A stretch of DNA of 64,000 nt, taken from the NCBI GenBank assembly GCA_039707655.1, contig CM077676.1, forward strand, positions 187,670,936 to 187,734,935. Reading direction: 5' to 3'. This DNA comes from Elymus sibiricus. Taxonomy: Eukaryota; Streptophyta; Magnoliopsida; Poales; Poaceae. Below the pieces are notes generated by a model. It was not told the DNA's origin, did no database searches, and saw only the letters and a program-made list of their open reading frames with translations. A program made the position numbers and the translations under genes. This document shows, piece by piece, positions 19,266-29,384 of the stretch (positions are counted from its first letter, which is position 1; the number at the start of each line of letters is the position of its first letter).

Positions 19266-22200
19266 ATGGTCCGCACGATGACCGAAGGCATCGTGAATAG
19301 GTTTTTGAGCTCCGCGAAGGCCGAGATGCTTCAAAAGAACGAGACGGAGATAAGATGTCCGTGTCGAAGATGCAAGCTGAAGAGCCTTATGGACCCGGAT
19401 TCCGTACAGGTGCGGGACCACCTGCTCTTGCGTGGTTTCATGGATGGCTATCGGTGGCAAGGTGATGAAGATGATTATGAAGTCGTCCATGGGGGCCGGG
19501 CAAAAAATGAGGAAGGGCAGCAAGACAATCGCGGCGAGGGCGGGCGAGAAGACGAAGAATCTCCAGGACATGATCACGAAGTAGATGCAGTAGTACACAG
19601 TCATCATGTAGAAGATGCCGGACATGATGATGAGGAAAATGCCGGAGCAGACGAAGGGCATGATCATGAAGATGAAGATGCCGGAGCAGACGACGATGGA
19701 CCATCGATGGGCTGGGTGCAGGACCCTCATATTCAAGAGCTGCTTCTCAAGCAGACGGATAACGCAAGAGCTGCCACCCGAGAGAAAGCCAAGCTGGATC
19801 AACTGGAGATAGACGCGGTTACTCCATTGTATGAAGGATGCAGGCCCGAGGATACCCGCCTGAAAGTAACGCTCATGGCTCTGGAGATGAAGGTAAAACA
19901 CAAAATGACCGACGCATGCTTCGACGAGAACATGTCATTCTGGCACGAACGTCTTCCCAAGGGGAACAAGTGCCCGACCAGTTTCGAGGAGGCAAAGAAA
20001 ATCGTGTGTCCTCTGGATTTACCGCACGTGAAATACCATGTGTGCATGAACAATTGCATCATTTATTGGGACGAGCACGCGGAGTCTACCATATGTCCGG
20101 TGTGCGGCGTCACTCGATACAAGAAGTGGAAGAAAGCACCTCGAAAAGTGGTGTGGTACTTTCCGATCACTCCTCGTCTGCAGCTGTATTTCGCGGACCC
20201 TAAGGTAGCAAAGCTCCTGCGTTGGCACGCGGATAGGGAGGAGAAGAAGCGAGAAGATGACGGAAATGATCCGGAGATAAATAAAAAAGACAAGATGCTG
20301 AGTCACCCTAAGGATGCGAGCCAATGGCAAGCGTTGAAGTTCGAACACCCAGAATTTGGGGACGATCCAAGGAACATCGTGCTGGGCGCGAGCACCGATG
20401 GAGTCAATCCGTTTGGCAGCCAGAGAAGCACACATAGCACCTGGCCTGTGTTTGTGTGGATGTACAACCTTCCCCCCTGGTTGTGCATGAAGAGGAAGTA
20501 CATTCACATGAGTATGCTAATTGAAGGGCCGAAACAACCAGGGAACGACATCAATCTGTATCTGGGGCTGCTGAAAGAGGAGCTAGACACGCTGTGGAAA
20601 ACGCCAGCCAATACGTGGGACGCCGCAGAGAAAGAATATTTCCCTATGAGAGCCGCACTGCTCACGACGGTGCATGACTATCTCGGTTACGGATATGTCG
20701 CGGGGCAGGTGGTCCACGGATTTTCTGGATGCGTCAGGTGCATGGATGACACAACGTATCGCCAGCTAGATAGAGATCGCGGGTCTTCGAAAACCGTGTT
20801 CATGGGACATCGAAGGTGGCTTCGCGACGATGACTCATGGAGAAAACGCAAGGATCTGTTCGACGGTGAAACCGAACCCCGAAGACACCCGCATACGAGG
20901 AGCGGCGAGGAAATAGACGAGCTGTTGAAAAATTGGAAAGAGTGCCCACCGCCGGGAAAGGCGCCAGAGCCGGGAAAGAAGCGAAAGGCGCCAGAGCCGC
21001 TGCTGAAGGTATGGAAAACGAGGTCTGTTTTCTGGGACTTGCCGTACTGGAAGATCCTCCGTGTGCCTCACAGCCTTGATGTCATGCATATCACGAAGAA
21101 CGTGTGTGAGAGTCTGCTTGGTACCCTGCTCAACATGCCAAAGAGGACCAAAGATGGGCCGAAAGCAAGGGCAGACTTGAAATCAATGGGCATCAGGGAG
21201 GAGCTTCACGCTAATGATGATGATGATGATGAGGCGAAGGACACGGAAAGTCGTCGCAAAGGCAAAAAGGCCAAGAAGATCGGAAATGACTTCCCTCCCG
21301 CGTGCTTCACTCTAAGTCAGGAGGAGATCGAGCAGTTTTTCACCTGCCTCATAGGAGTAAAACTTCCTTACGGTTACGCGGGGAAGATAAGCAGATACCT
21401 AGACTCAGCGAAGCAGAAGTTCAGCGGGATGAAGTCTCACGACTGTCACGTGCTGATGACGCAGATACTTCCAGTTGCAATCAGTGGGATCATGGACGCG
21501 CACGTCCGTGAAACGCTATTTGGCCTATGCAACTTTTTCGACGTCATCTCTCGAAAGTCGGTTGGCGTGAGGCAACTCATAAGGCTACAGGAAGAGATCG
21601 TGGTGATACTATGCGAGCTTGAGATGTACTTCCCGCCCGGATTCTTCGACGTTATGGTGCATCTGCTGGTCCATATCGTGGAGGATATCATCCAACTCGG
21701 GCCGACGTTCCTGCACAGCATGATGCCGTTCGAAAGGATGAATGGTGTCATCAAAGGATTCGTTCGCAACATGTCACGTCCAGAGGGAAGCATAGCCAGG
21801 GGCTTTCTGACCGAAGAGTGCATCTCGTACTGCACGAATTATCTAGGCATCGAGAACCCCGTTGGTCTGCCCGTCAACAGGCACCTCGGCAGGCTCGCTG
21901 GATGGGGTCACCGCGAGGGTCGCCGCGAAATGCATGTCGACTTCGAGGGTCGACTCACCGACTTTGAAAGAGCAAACCTAGTCGCGCTACAACACATAGA
22001 CGTGGTCGATCCTTGGGTGGTAGAGCACAAAACCTTTATTGAGAAGACGTACAATGACCGAGGCCAACAGAGGATGGACGGAGATATAATCAAAGAGCAC
22101 AACTCATGTTTCACGCGTTGGTTCAAGGAGAAGCTTCTGTCGTACCCTTTACATGAGGATTCTTCCGCGGAAGAACAACTCATATTCGCCTTGTCACAGG

Positions 22201-22802
22201 GCGCCGAGCACAACCTGATGACGTATGAGGCGTACGATATCAACGGCTACACATTCTACACCGAGGGAAAGGACATGAAGAGCGATGGTTATCAGAACTC
22301 CGGGGTAACGATGGAATCCTACACCGGTAACGACAAGGACAGATACTACGGAAGGATCGAGGAGATCTGGGAGCTGAGCTACGCTGGAGAGAAGGTCCCG
22401 ATGTTCCGTGTCAGATGGGCCAAGAGCGTCCTAAAAGAAGACCGGTATTTCACCACCATGGTTATACCCGAAGCCAAATCCAAGACCGCGGGCGCAAACG
22501 TCACCGCGAAAAATGAGCCATGGGTACTGGCTTCCCAAGTGGACCAATGCTTCTTCATTACCGACCCGTCAAAGCCCAGTCATGTTGTCGTGAGGAGAGG
22601 CAAAAGGAAGATCATCGGAATGGATGGAGTCGCCAATGAGCAAGACTTCGACAAGTACGGCGACCCGAAGATGGAACATGACGACGACGATGAAGTGCCA
22701 TACACCACAAGAAGAAGCAGGACCACCCTACCTAAAGGACGTCCGTTCAAGAGAAGAACTCCATTTGCGAAAAAGAAGGGCAAGAAGTTTGTGAAAAGAT
22801 AG
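19266..22802 (+). CDS. TNPD-type CACTA transposase
   Basis: An intact 1,178-residue frame in one exon. Order of regions: an N-terminal transposon-associated zinc-binding region (about 1-75, with CPCRRCK); an acidic His/Asp-rich linker of GHDHE and EDAG-type repeats (about 75-155); the Transposase_21 catalytic region (about 250-510) with CPVCGVTRY and GASTDGVNPF (Asp near 377); a DUF4218-type region (about 725-860) with VHLLVHIVEDI; and a DUF4216-type region (about 1027-1100). The C-terminus is Lys/Arg-rich (FAKKKGKKFVKR), a likely nuclear signal. The enzyme cuts and joins element ends in the nucleus. ATG 19266 follows a splice acceptor in the good context GCGACCATGG. The absence of stops suggests that H is relatively young. 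Confidence 0.95.
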   Translation: MVRTMTEGIVNRFLSSAKAEMLQKNETEIRCPCRRCKLKSLMDPDSVQVRDHLLLRGFMDGYRWQGDEDDYEVVHGGRAKNEEGQQDNRGEGGREDEESPGHDHEVDAVVHSHHVEDAGHDDEENAGADEGHDHEDEDAGADDDGPSMGWVQDPHIQELLLKQTDNARAATREKAKLDQLEIDAVTPLYEGCRPEDTRLKVTLMALEMKVKHKMTDACFDENMSFWHERLPKGNKCPTSFEEAKKIVCPLDLPHVKYHVCMNNCIIYWDEHAESTICPVCGVTRYKKWKKAPRKVVWYFPITPRLQLYFADPKVAKLLRWHADREEKKREDDGNDPEINKKDKMLSHPKDASQWQALKFEHPEFGDDPRNIVLGASTDGVNPFGSQRSTHSTWPVFVWMYNLPPWLCMKRKYIHMSMLIEGPKQPGNDINLYLGLLKEELDTLWKTPANTWDAAEKEYFPMRAALLTTVHDYLGYGYVAGQVVHGFSGCVRCMDDTTYRQLDRDRGSSKTVFMGHRRWLRDDDSWRKRKDLFDGETEPRRHPHTRSGEEIDELLKNWKECPPPGKAPEPGKKRKAPEPLLKVWKTRSVFWDLPYWKILRVPHSLDVMHITKNVCESLLGTLLNMPKRTKDGPKARADLKSMGIREELHANDDDDDEAKDTESRRKGKKAKKIGNDFPPACFTLSQEEIEQFFTCLIGVKLPYGYAGKISRYLDSAKQKFSGMKSHDCHVLMTQILPVAISGIMDAHVRETLFGLCNFFDVISRKSVGVRQLIRLQEEIVVILCELEMYFPPGFFDVMVHLLVHIVEDIIQLGPTFLHSMMPFERMNGVIKGFVRNMSRPEGSIARGFLTEECISYCTNYLGIENPVGLPVNRHLGRLAGWGHREGRREMHVDFEGRLTDFERANLVALQHIDVVDPWVVEHKTFIEKTYNDRGQQRMDGDIIKEHNSCFTRWFKEKLLSYPLHEDSSAEEQLIFALSQGAEHNLMTYEAYDINGYTFYTEGKDMKSDGYQNSGVTMESYTGNDKDRYYGRIEEIWELSYAGEKVPMFRVRWAKSVLKEDRYFTTMVIPEAKSKTAGANVTAKNEPWVLASQVDQCFFITDPSKPSHVVVRRGKRKIIGMDGVANEQDFDKYGDPKMEHDDDDEVPYTTRRSRTTLPKGRPFKRRTPFAKKKGKKFVKR

Positions 22803-23177
22803 CTAGCTAAGATCGATTGTATTTAAATTGTAGTCTTCATTTCTCGATTGTATTTTGACATATGGAAATGATATTTCTTCTGTTCTAGTCCTCATGAATA
22901 TTATATTTATTTATGTTTATTCTGGTATTTATGTTTATTCTGGTATACCAATTTTTATTTGATGATATTTTTTGAACTCATGAATATTTTTAAATTTCAT
23001 GGGCACGTTTTCAATTCATGAATATTTTTTCAAATTTGATGATATTTTTTCATATTCATAAATGTTTTACCAATTCACAAATGAATGCAATTAAAAATCC
23101 AAAAAAAACAAATTTGATGATATTTTTTCATATTCATAAATGTTTTCAAATTTGATCGTCATTTTCTATATGTATAT
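22803..23177 (+). other. 3' flank of transposase gene, AT-rich
   Basis: No gene. A loosely repeated unit containing TTTGATGATATTTTTTCATATTCATAAATGTTTT-like sequence, written here by its parts TTTGATGATATTTTTT and CATATTCATAAATG, recurs two to three times between 22960 and 23150. It is probably the 3' UTR and terminator region. Confidence 0.5.
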
Positions 23178-23296
23178 TTATGGCGCACCAGGCAGAGGTG
23201 CGCCATTGCTATATGTATATTTATGGCGCACCAGGCATAGGTGCGCCATTGCTATATGTATGTATGGCGCACCCCTCCGAGGTGCGCCATTGTTAA
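23178..23296 (+). repeat. Internal palindrome cluster of element H
   Basis: Three consecutive pairs, each TATGGCGCACC ... GGTGCGCCATTG, are separated by GCTATATGTAT. The half-sites are those of the two terminal arrays, but they lie 4.9 kb inside the element, directly before the leader exon of the second gene. They may let the TNPA-like product bind its own promoter. Confidence 0.88.
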
Positions 23297-23561
23297 CCCT
23301 CCCCCCCCACCTACATACACAGAATACGACCGGCCAGCTCGCTCCGGTCTCATCCTCTCTCATTCTCTCCCAGACCAGGGAGCTCGATCCCGTGGAGCTA
23401 GGGTTCGAGCCGCCACCTGGCGACCCCGACCCCGCCGCCCCAGGCCCGTCCGCCGCCGCCCCGGGCCCGTCCGCCCCCGCCCCTCCCGTCAGCCTCTCCG
23501 TCCCATCGGCCGCCGCCCTGCAGGAGGTGCGTCTTCGGCCGAGCCAGCCGAGCCGCTGCTG
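23297..23561 (+). other. Leader exon of the second CACTA gene
   Basis: GC-rich sequence ends in a good donor (GCTGCTG/GTAAGGTCC at 23562). It has a frame encoding a Pro/Ala-rich stretch, but no clear start ATG outside the palindromes. I read it as a mostly untranslated first exon whose transcript starts near the palindrome cluster. Confidence 0.45.
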
Positions 23562-25040
23562 GTAAGGTCCTCCGCCCCTCTCTGTCTCATCCTCTCTCTC
23601 TCATATCTTCCTTTTATCTCTTTTCTTCTCTGTATTTTTCTTCTCTTTATTAGGAATTCGAAATTAGGGGGTGCTAGCTAGCTTTATAAATTTGTATGCT
23701 CAGTTGTTTGCTAAATTGGGTGTATGCTCAATTGTTTGCTAGCCCGAGGTGTATGCTTGGGTGTATGCTCAATTGTTTGCTAAATTGTATACTGATTTGG
23801 ATATATGCTGACTTAGTATGAAATTTGTATTGATATGGATTGATGGCTGCTTAGTAAAAAAATTGGGAATAAAATCAGTAATCATGACCCAAAAATCAAC
23901 ACACACTCTCTCTCTTTTGCTGTTCTTGAGAAGGAGGGAGGGAGGATCTAGCAGCAGGATGCTTTGCTTGCTGCTTTGGTACATAGAACTGAGCTATAAA
24001 CTTGGAACATGGAACATAAGTAACTTGGAACATTAGTGTATTCTCATAAGTAACTTGCATAATGCTTAAACTTGGAACATAGAACTGAGCTATAAATCTT
24101 AACTATGATGGCACTTTGGGGAAAATGGCACATTCAGTCTGATTTTAGTGATCTATTTATTGCTCTGAACCTTGGTTTGTCACCATAGTTTAGACTCTTC
24201 AGTGTTTTTCTGGCTTTGAAAAATGGGATCCTTGTGAGGCTAGAGTATGTGCAATATATAACTTGCTAATGAGGTCATCTGAGAAGTTGAGATCATGTAC
24301 AAGAACAATAATTATGTGTGTAGCAATAATACATTCTAAGGCAAACCAAAACTTGAGATTCTGGTTTAGTTTCAGCTCTTGCCTCCGCACATAAATTAAG
24401 ATACCAATTGAGCACGACACCTTTAGTTCCTAGTTGTCATGATAGAAGTACTGAACCTGACATCTACAGAAATATATTCCTTGCATAATCCCTTGCTTTT
24501 CAATCTGTTAGTATTTGTCTGCATTTTCTCACATTATTTTTGTATCTGATCCACCATTGTCAAATGAATTTTTTGCTTGCTACTGTTTTTATTCAAAAAT
24601 TATTGGAGTTTATATCATATATATTGCTGGCATGTATTTCATATGTTATTGCTGGCATGTATTTCATATGTTACATAGCATGCCATTTTTGTGCCATCGT
24701 GTCGTGATGATATTGGGGGGTTTTGTCTCCGACCATCGTGTCGTGATGATATTGTGGGGCGTTGTGGGGTTGCAGCGGGGCGGGGTGGGATAATGATTTT
24801 GCAGGTACCCCGAGAGGCCCTTGAGTTTGCCGGAATGTCGATTAACTTCTGTTCCGGCAAATTCGGGTACTCCATATGTCCTATTTTCAGCAAAGGTCAT
24901 GCTGAAATTTTCCGTGAATTTTAGCATGACTTTGCTAAAAATAGGACATATGGGGTACTTGCGACTAATGCATGGGCCGGGGTATCTTAGTAACTTGCCA
25001 TTTCCGTGAAAGGTTGCTTGCCATGTGTGTGAGAGAGATA
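23562..25040 (+). other. Long first intron / non-coding region of second CACTA gene
   Basis: AT-rich, without a recognised ORF. It contains short direct repeats (AATTGTTTGCTA near 23700-23790; CATCGTGTCGTGATGATATTG at about 24695 and 24734, quoted at its limit of similarity) and the large inverted repeat at 24866-24960. It probably spans the first intron of the second gene. Confidence 0.5.
24866..24960. repeat. Imperfect inverted repeat (hairpin) with ~40-bp arms
   Basis: The left arm (about 24868-24907) contains CCATATGTCCTATTTT and GGTCATGCTGAAA. The right arm (about 24919-24957) contains their inverse, TTTTAGCATGAC and AAAATAGGACATATGG. A loop of roughly ten bases separates them. On RNA it would form a long stem. 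Confidence 0.85.
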
Positions 25041-25077
25041 GTGAGAGGAGACAAGAAGAAGGGGGTTAGGAAGGGAC

Positions 25078-25262
25078 TTGGACCTTAGCAACAACACACT
25101 AACAGGTTCCATCCCAAAACACCTAGGCAATATCACAAACATCTCTCAATTGTTCCTTGACAATAACCAACTTTTTGGCGACATTCCTCGAGAATTAGGT
25201 TATTTGGTCAACTTAGAGATCTTGTTCCTTGACAATAACCAACTTTTTGACCAAACTTTTTT
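25078..25262 (+). pseudogene. Captured leucine-rich-repeat fragment inside element H
   Basis: The open frame reads LDLSNNTLTGSIPKHLGN-type sequence, followed by LFLDNNQLFGDIPRELG and ILFLDNNQL. These are about two and a half plant LRR units of the LxxLxLxxNxLxGxIPxxLG type found in LRR receptor kinases. The frame continues without a stop into the MAHNDAGG start of the second CACTA gene at 25278. No kinase, signal peptide or flanking LRR remains, and the fragment starts without an ATG (first codon TTG). I infer capture of a host receptor gene fragment. Confidence 0.8.
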
Positions 25263-25277
25263 CCTATTTAGAGCGAA

Positions 25278-26192
25278 CATGGCCCACAACGATGCCGGCG
25301 GTTCGGGCAAGCAATTCTGGGAGCTGTCCCAGGAGATGGAGGAAGAACCTCACCGCTATGAGGACGCCGCGGAAGACACCGATCCCGACTACACAACCCC
25401 TAGTGGCGTCGGGGATGACACCACTGATGGTGCCGCCGAGGATGCCACCACTGATGATGGCAGCGCACGCACAGATGGCAGCCAACCGAAGAGGCAACGG
25501 AAGGACCGGCGCCCGAACGTGCTCGGCACCGTCAAGCAGGAATTTACTGAAGTGTCCTCCAGTGGGCATCCAACGGCGCCCAAAGAATTAGTCAGTGGGT
25601 ACTCGGGACAACTCGGGTGCATTCTCCGGAGCACCGTCTCAATCAACACCGAGAACCTAAGGCATCGTGACCGAGGGAATTTGCGCAACCTCCTCTTCAC
25701 GAAGCTGCACGAACGATACAAGTTCCCCGGTGACGTCGCAAACACACGCCTCTCAGGGAATAAAGTGAACAGTGCCGCCCTCACGAAGATGAGCACGGCC
25801 CTGGCTACTTGGAGAGCCACGGTGAGGAGAAGGATTCTAAGAGGTGATAGTTATGAGAAGATCAAGGAGACAAATCCTTCGATCAGCGAAGCTGACTACC
25901 TCGAGTTCAAGGCCAAGTGCGAGTCCCCGGGGTCCGCGGAATCAAGTCAGTGGGGGAAAGATATGCGGGACTTGAACTTAGGGGTCCACAAACTCGGTCC
26001 CGGCGGTTACAGAGTGGCGGAACCTATATGGGACAAGGAGGACGCGGAGCGTGCCGAGCAAGGCCTACCGCCCCTCTTCGATAAATACCGTGACAAGCAG
26101 ACCAGGAACTATGTCAGGGCCCAGTACAAGGTGGACCTGGTAACAAAGGAGCTTACCACGGATCCGAAGACCAAGGCGCTTGAGCTTGTTCT
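25278..26192 (+). CDS. Second CACTA gene, exon with Transposase_24-like region
   Basis: From ATG 25278 (MAHNDAGGSGKQFWE) the exon encodes an acidic, Thr/Asp-rich N-terminus (DDTTDGAAEDATTDDG) and a basic stretch (PKRQRKDRRPN). The domain following resembles the plant En/Spm Transposase_24 region, with LHERYKFPGDVANT, the TWRATVRRRI helix and FKAKCESPG. This region is the likely DNA-binding TNPA-equivalent that would recognise the subterminal palindromes. The exon ends at the donor LVL/GTAAGG near 26193. Its reading frame is intact in this exon. Confidence 0.8.
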
Positions 26193-26284
26193 GGTAAGGA
26201 ATACACCCCCGCGTAATTAGCTCCATATGGTTGCATTCTAATTAATGAAGCCAAATTTCTAAATGGTTCACGTTCCTTCCGCAG

Positions 26285-28224
26285 GACACTGAAAGCAGTA
26301 GCGCGGGGTCATCTCAGAGCTCCCCTTGGGACACCACTTTAAATAGGGCGTTGAACGTAATGAAAGACAAGGATAAGTTCAGTAAGCCATCGTCAGCTGG
26401 TCGTGTGGCCGGCAAAGGCTTGTCCACGAAATGGTCGGAATACTATAACGCTGGGCGAGAGGAGAGAAAGACCAGCTCGGAAAGCCAGCAGCGCGAGGTT
26501 CAAGAACTCAAGGCACAAGTGGCGCGGATTTCGGAGATGGTCCAAGAGCAAGTGCGAGACCAACTGGGAGCGACGATCACCGCCATTGTGCCTACCTTCA
26601 TTGAGGGGCTGCAGGCGTGGATTGCGGGCGGCCAACAGGGGCCGCCCCCGATTCCCAGCTTCACGGGCAGCAACATGCACAACGCGCCGGCGGCGCCATT
26701 GGTGTCTCCGGCGGAGGCGGTATTGGTGTCTCTGGCGCCGGTGCGGGCATTGGAGCTTAATGCACCCGGGTGTGGGAAGAATACGCCGGCCGGCACCTCG
26801 GCAGCAAGTAGCCCCTCCGTCACTCGCACGCCCGCCGTTGGCGGTGCCTCGACATTAGCCGAGCTCGACACCATCACGGTAACTAAGCCTCTCGGCCGAT
26901 GACTTCATCTCCTTGCCTTTGACTGGGCATCCCTGACGCCCTACATGTTTTCGCAGGGCGCCGCCGACGTTCCATGCACTCTCCTGCACTTCGTGGGTGG
27001 CGAGTTGATCGATGTCGCCAAGGCCAGAATCGTTCAACCGGGCAACCCCGTGTTCCACGGTAATCTGATGCCACCCACCGTGTATAGGGTTCAACTGGTT
27101 CGGGTGCTGCCGGGCTGCGACGACTTCTTACCTCCGTTTCGACCCGCTGGGGCCGACGAAGATGATGTGATGACCCTCAGCGCCTGCTTAAGCTGGCCCC
27201 TGCTTTGGCCGAAGAGCCAGATTCGTTTGGGGGCGGGGGACACCACCCCACAGACAACACCGCCAGTCGTGCCGGCGCCAAGCCATGGCAAGACCGCCGC
27301 AACGCTACCGGACATGCCGGACATGCATATGGCACAGGATCCGGACATGCATATGGCACAGGATCCGGACGACGACGACGACGATGGTACATTTACCAAA
27401 GTCGATAAGTACTTCAACGAACATGGGTACGGTGACGAATTCTTGGGGCCTCCTTCTCAAGAACCCAACCCTGCAAAAGACGATCGCGATCTACCTGGTA
27501 CCGCGAAGAAACCCAATTGCAACAGGCGTCGTCTGGTGTTCAGTTCTCAGGAGACGCCTCCAGCTGCCGCCTTCACCGAGCCTCAGATAGCCGAGGTGCG
27601 AAATATTATCAGCCCCAACACACTCAAGAAGCGGTCTCTCAGCAGAACTCGATCCCATTACAACAGAAGAAGAAGGGACGGAAAAGAAAGATTAAGGGTG
27701 CGAGCCAGCCGGCACCGAGTATGATCCGTGCTCAGGACGGGCCACCTTCACCTAAGGATATCTCGAGGAGGGTGCATGTGGCGGGTAGGCCGATGCTATC
27801 GACTAATATGCTCAATGCTGCAACCGGTGCTATGCGGAGTCTGCATGACAGTGTTCTTTCTTTGGAGAAGCGGCGTCTCTCCGAGAATGATGTGGCATAC
27901 CCGGATTTCGTGGCCAAGGTGCCAGAGGGCAAGGGCTTTGTCGATAGCACCATCCGGGGTATGATCGTCCTGCGGTTTGATGACATCTTCGCTATGTTTA
28001 ACCTTCATCAGCTGCACTACACCTTCATTTGGCTATTTTCGCTCAGTATGGAGATGCGGATCATTAGAGACAAGACCTCGGACATCGTGATAGTCGACCC
28101 CTTCTACATGCGTGCCAAGATCTTGGGCAGCGCTGGGGACCGGCAAGTCGCGAGTTCATACCTCGAAGGCGTCATTCTGGCGAACCCAGATAAGGATAAC
28201 TTCCTCGTGCCTTACTTTCCTGAG
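26285..28224 (+). pseudogene. Second CACTA gene, middle exons (frameshift near 27630)
   Basis: Exon 26285-26878 (acceptor TTCCGCAG, donor GTAACT) encodes a coiled-coil-like Gln/Glu-rich helix (about 26455-26570) and an Ala/Pro/Ser-rich linker. Exon 26957 to about 28224 (acceptor TTTCGCAG, donor GTAAGT) encodes a conserved-looking segment and the start of a Ulp1/C48-like region. Near 27630 the recognisable coding shifts by one base within CTCAAGAAG, consistent with a single-base loss. A duplicated PDMHMAQD word occurs at 27313-27370. The frameshift should prevent a full-length product. Confidence 0.7.
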
Positions 28225-28310
28225 TAAGTCATCCCGTCACCGCCCCGTAACATATGATTTCTTAGATTTTGATCGTTCTTTTTTTATCTAACATTCCGTG
28301 TTTTGTGCAG

Positions 28311-28884
28311 TGACACACATTGCACACTCATCCTCTTCAGCCCGAAATATTCCATGGCCACGTATTTCGACTCGGACCGTCAGTCGAAGAAAGACTACAC
28401 AAATATCAAGAAAGTTCTTGATGAAGCTCTCCCCGGCTACGCCAGATCTGGAGGCACCTTCAAGAGGCCAATTTGTAGGTACGGCAAGCACGTGTTCACC
28501 CACAATACGACGTTCCCCTACGTCAAGCAGCCGCCTGGCGGTCAGAAGGATGCCTACTACGCCCTCCATCACATGCGGGCGATCGTGCGGGACCATAATC
28601 ACCTTCTGCTACCAAATAATCTCAAAGATTGGGCCGCACGCTTGTCGGCAATCCAGGACGCGGACATCAGACAAGAATTCTTTCGCATCCAGTCAGAGTT
28701 TGCGGAAATCATCCATCAAGATGTCCTTCGTACCTCGGGGCAGTTCTACCTTAGATATCAACCGTCCAACAGTGAGATAGAAACAACGCTACAAATGCAG
28801 GCTGACAACGACCGCGATTTCATGACCATCATGATAGACGGCGGCTTCATCCACGCTCCGGTCCCTGAGTCGAGTCGAAAGTAG
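28311..28884 (+). CDS. Second CACTA gene, final exon: Ulp1/C48-like domain without catalytic Cys
   Basis: The exon follows an acceptor (TTTTGTGCAG) and encodes about 190 residues. DTHCTLILFSP near its start corresponds to the catalytic His block of Ulp1-type (C48) cysteine proteases, and YFDSDR to the Asp block. The block that should carry the nucleophile reads QPPGGQKDAYYALHHMR, where active relatives have a CGYY or CGxY-type core. The Cys is replaced, so desumoylating activity is unlikely. The C-terminal part (FFRIQSEFAEII) is helical. Ulp1-like domains are common in plant CACTA and MULE elements; here it may serve only in binding. Confidence 0.72.
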
Positions 28885-29129
28885 TGATGCTATGTAGTTC
28901 TGAAATATCGATTAGCTCATGTTGTAATTAAACTTTAATGAACTTGTATGTCTCTTTAGTTTGGACAGTCGTTCAACTTATATGTAATCGATGCTATTTA
29001 TTAGTAGGACCATGAATCGTGCTATTAATGTGTTGCTTTTTTCTTCCGATCCTTTTGTTGCATACTTATATATTGCTTATGTATTGTCTGTGAATTGCTA
29101 CTAACGTTTTGTTTGTCTAGTGCATAGAG

Positions 29130-29384
29130 ATGCCGTGGTATGTCGTGTACAAGGGTAAGGTTCCCGGAGTCTACGACGATTGGGAGGAGTGTCAGACACA
29201 GGTTCACCGTTTCAGCGGTAACAGTTACAAAGGGTACACCACTAGGGCGGAGGCGGAAGCTAGATACGCGCGCTATTTAGCGGGAGAGAGGAGGGAGCGT
29301 TGGAGGAACCGGATGAAGACCAGTTTCATCGCGATGATGCTCATCGTGATGACCACAGCTCTCTTCTATGTTATGGTAGTTTAG
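29130..29384 (+). CDS. Small RNase H1 N-terminal-domain (hybrid-binding) protein with membrane anchor
   Basis: An intact 84-85-codon ORF begins nine bases after a splice-acceptor-like TTTGTCTAG. Residues 3-50 (WYVVYKGKVPGVYDDWEEC, then SYKGYTTRAEAEARYARYL) match the fold known as the RNase H1 N-terminal or caulimovirus viroplasmin domain (PF01693), which binds RNA-DNA hybrids or dsRNA. A basic linker (RRERWRNRMK) precedes a hydrophobic segment (about 65-84, FIAMMLIVMTTALFYVMVV) typical of a tail anchor. There is no catalytic RNase H. It lies between the Ulp1-like exon and the right terminal array, so it may be a separate gene or an alternative last exon. Confidence 0.72.
   Translation: MPWYVVYKGKVPGVYDDWEECQTQVHRFSGNSYKGYTTRAEAEARYARYLAGERRERWRNRMKTSFIAMMLIVMTTALFYVMVV

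Noticed and set aside
19209..19901. 230-codon minus-strand ORF overlapping the transposase start
   Set aside because: It is antisense to the acidic linker of TNPD. The hydrophobic-looking composition results from reverse-complemented GAT/GAA codons.
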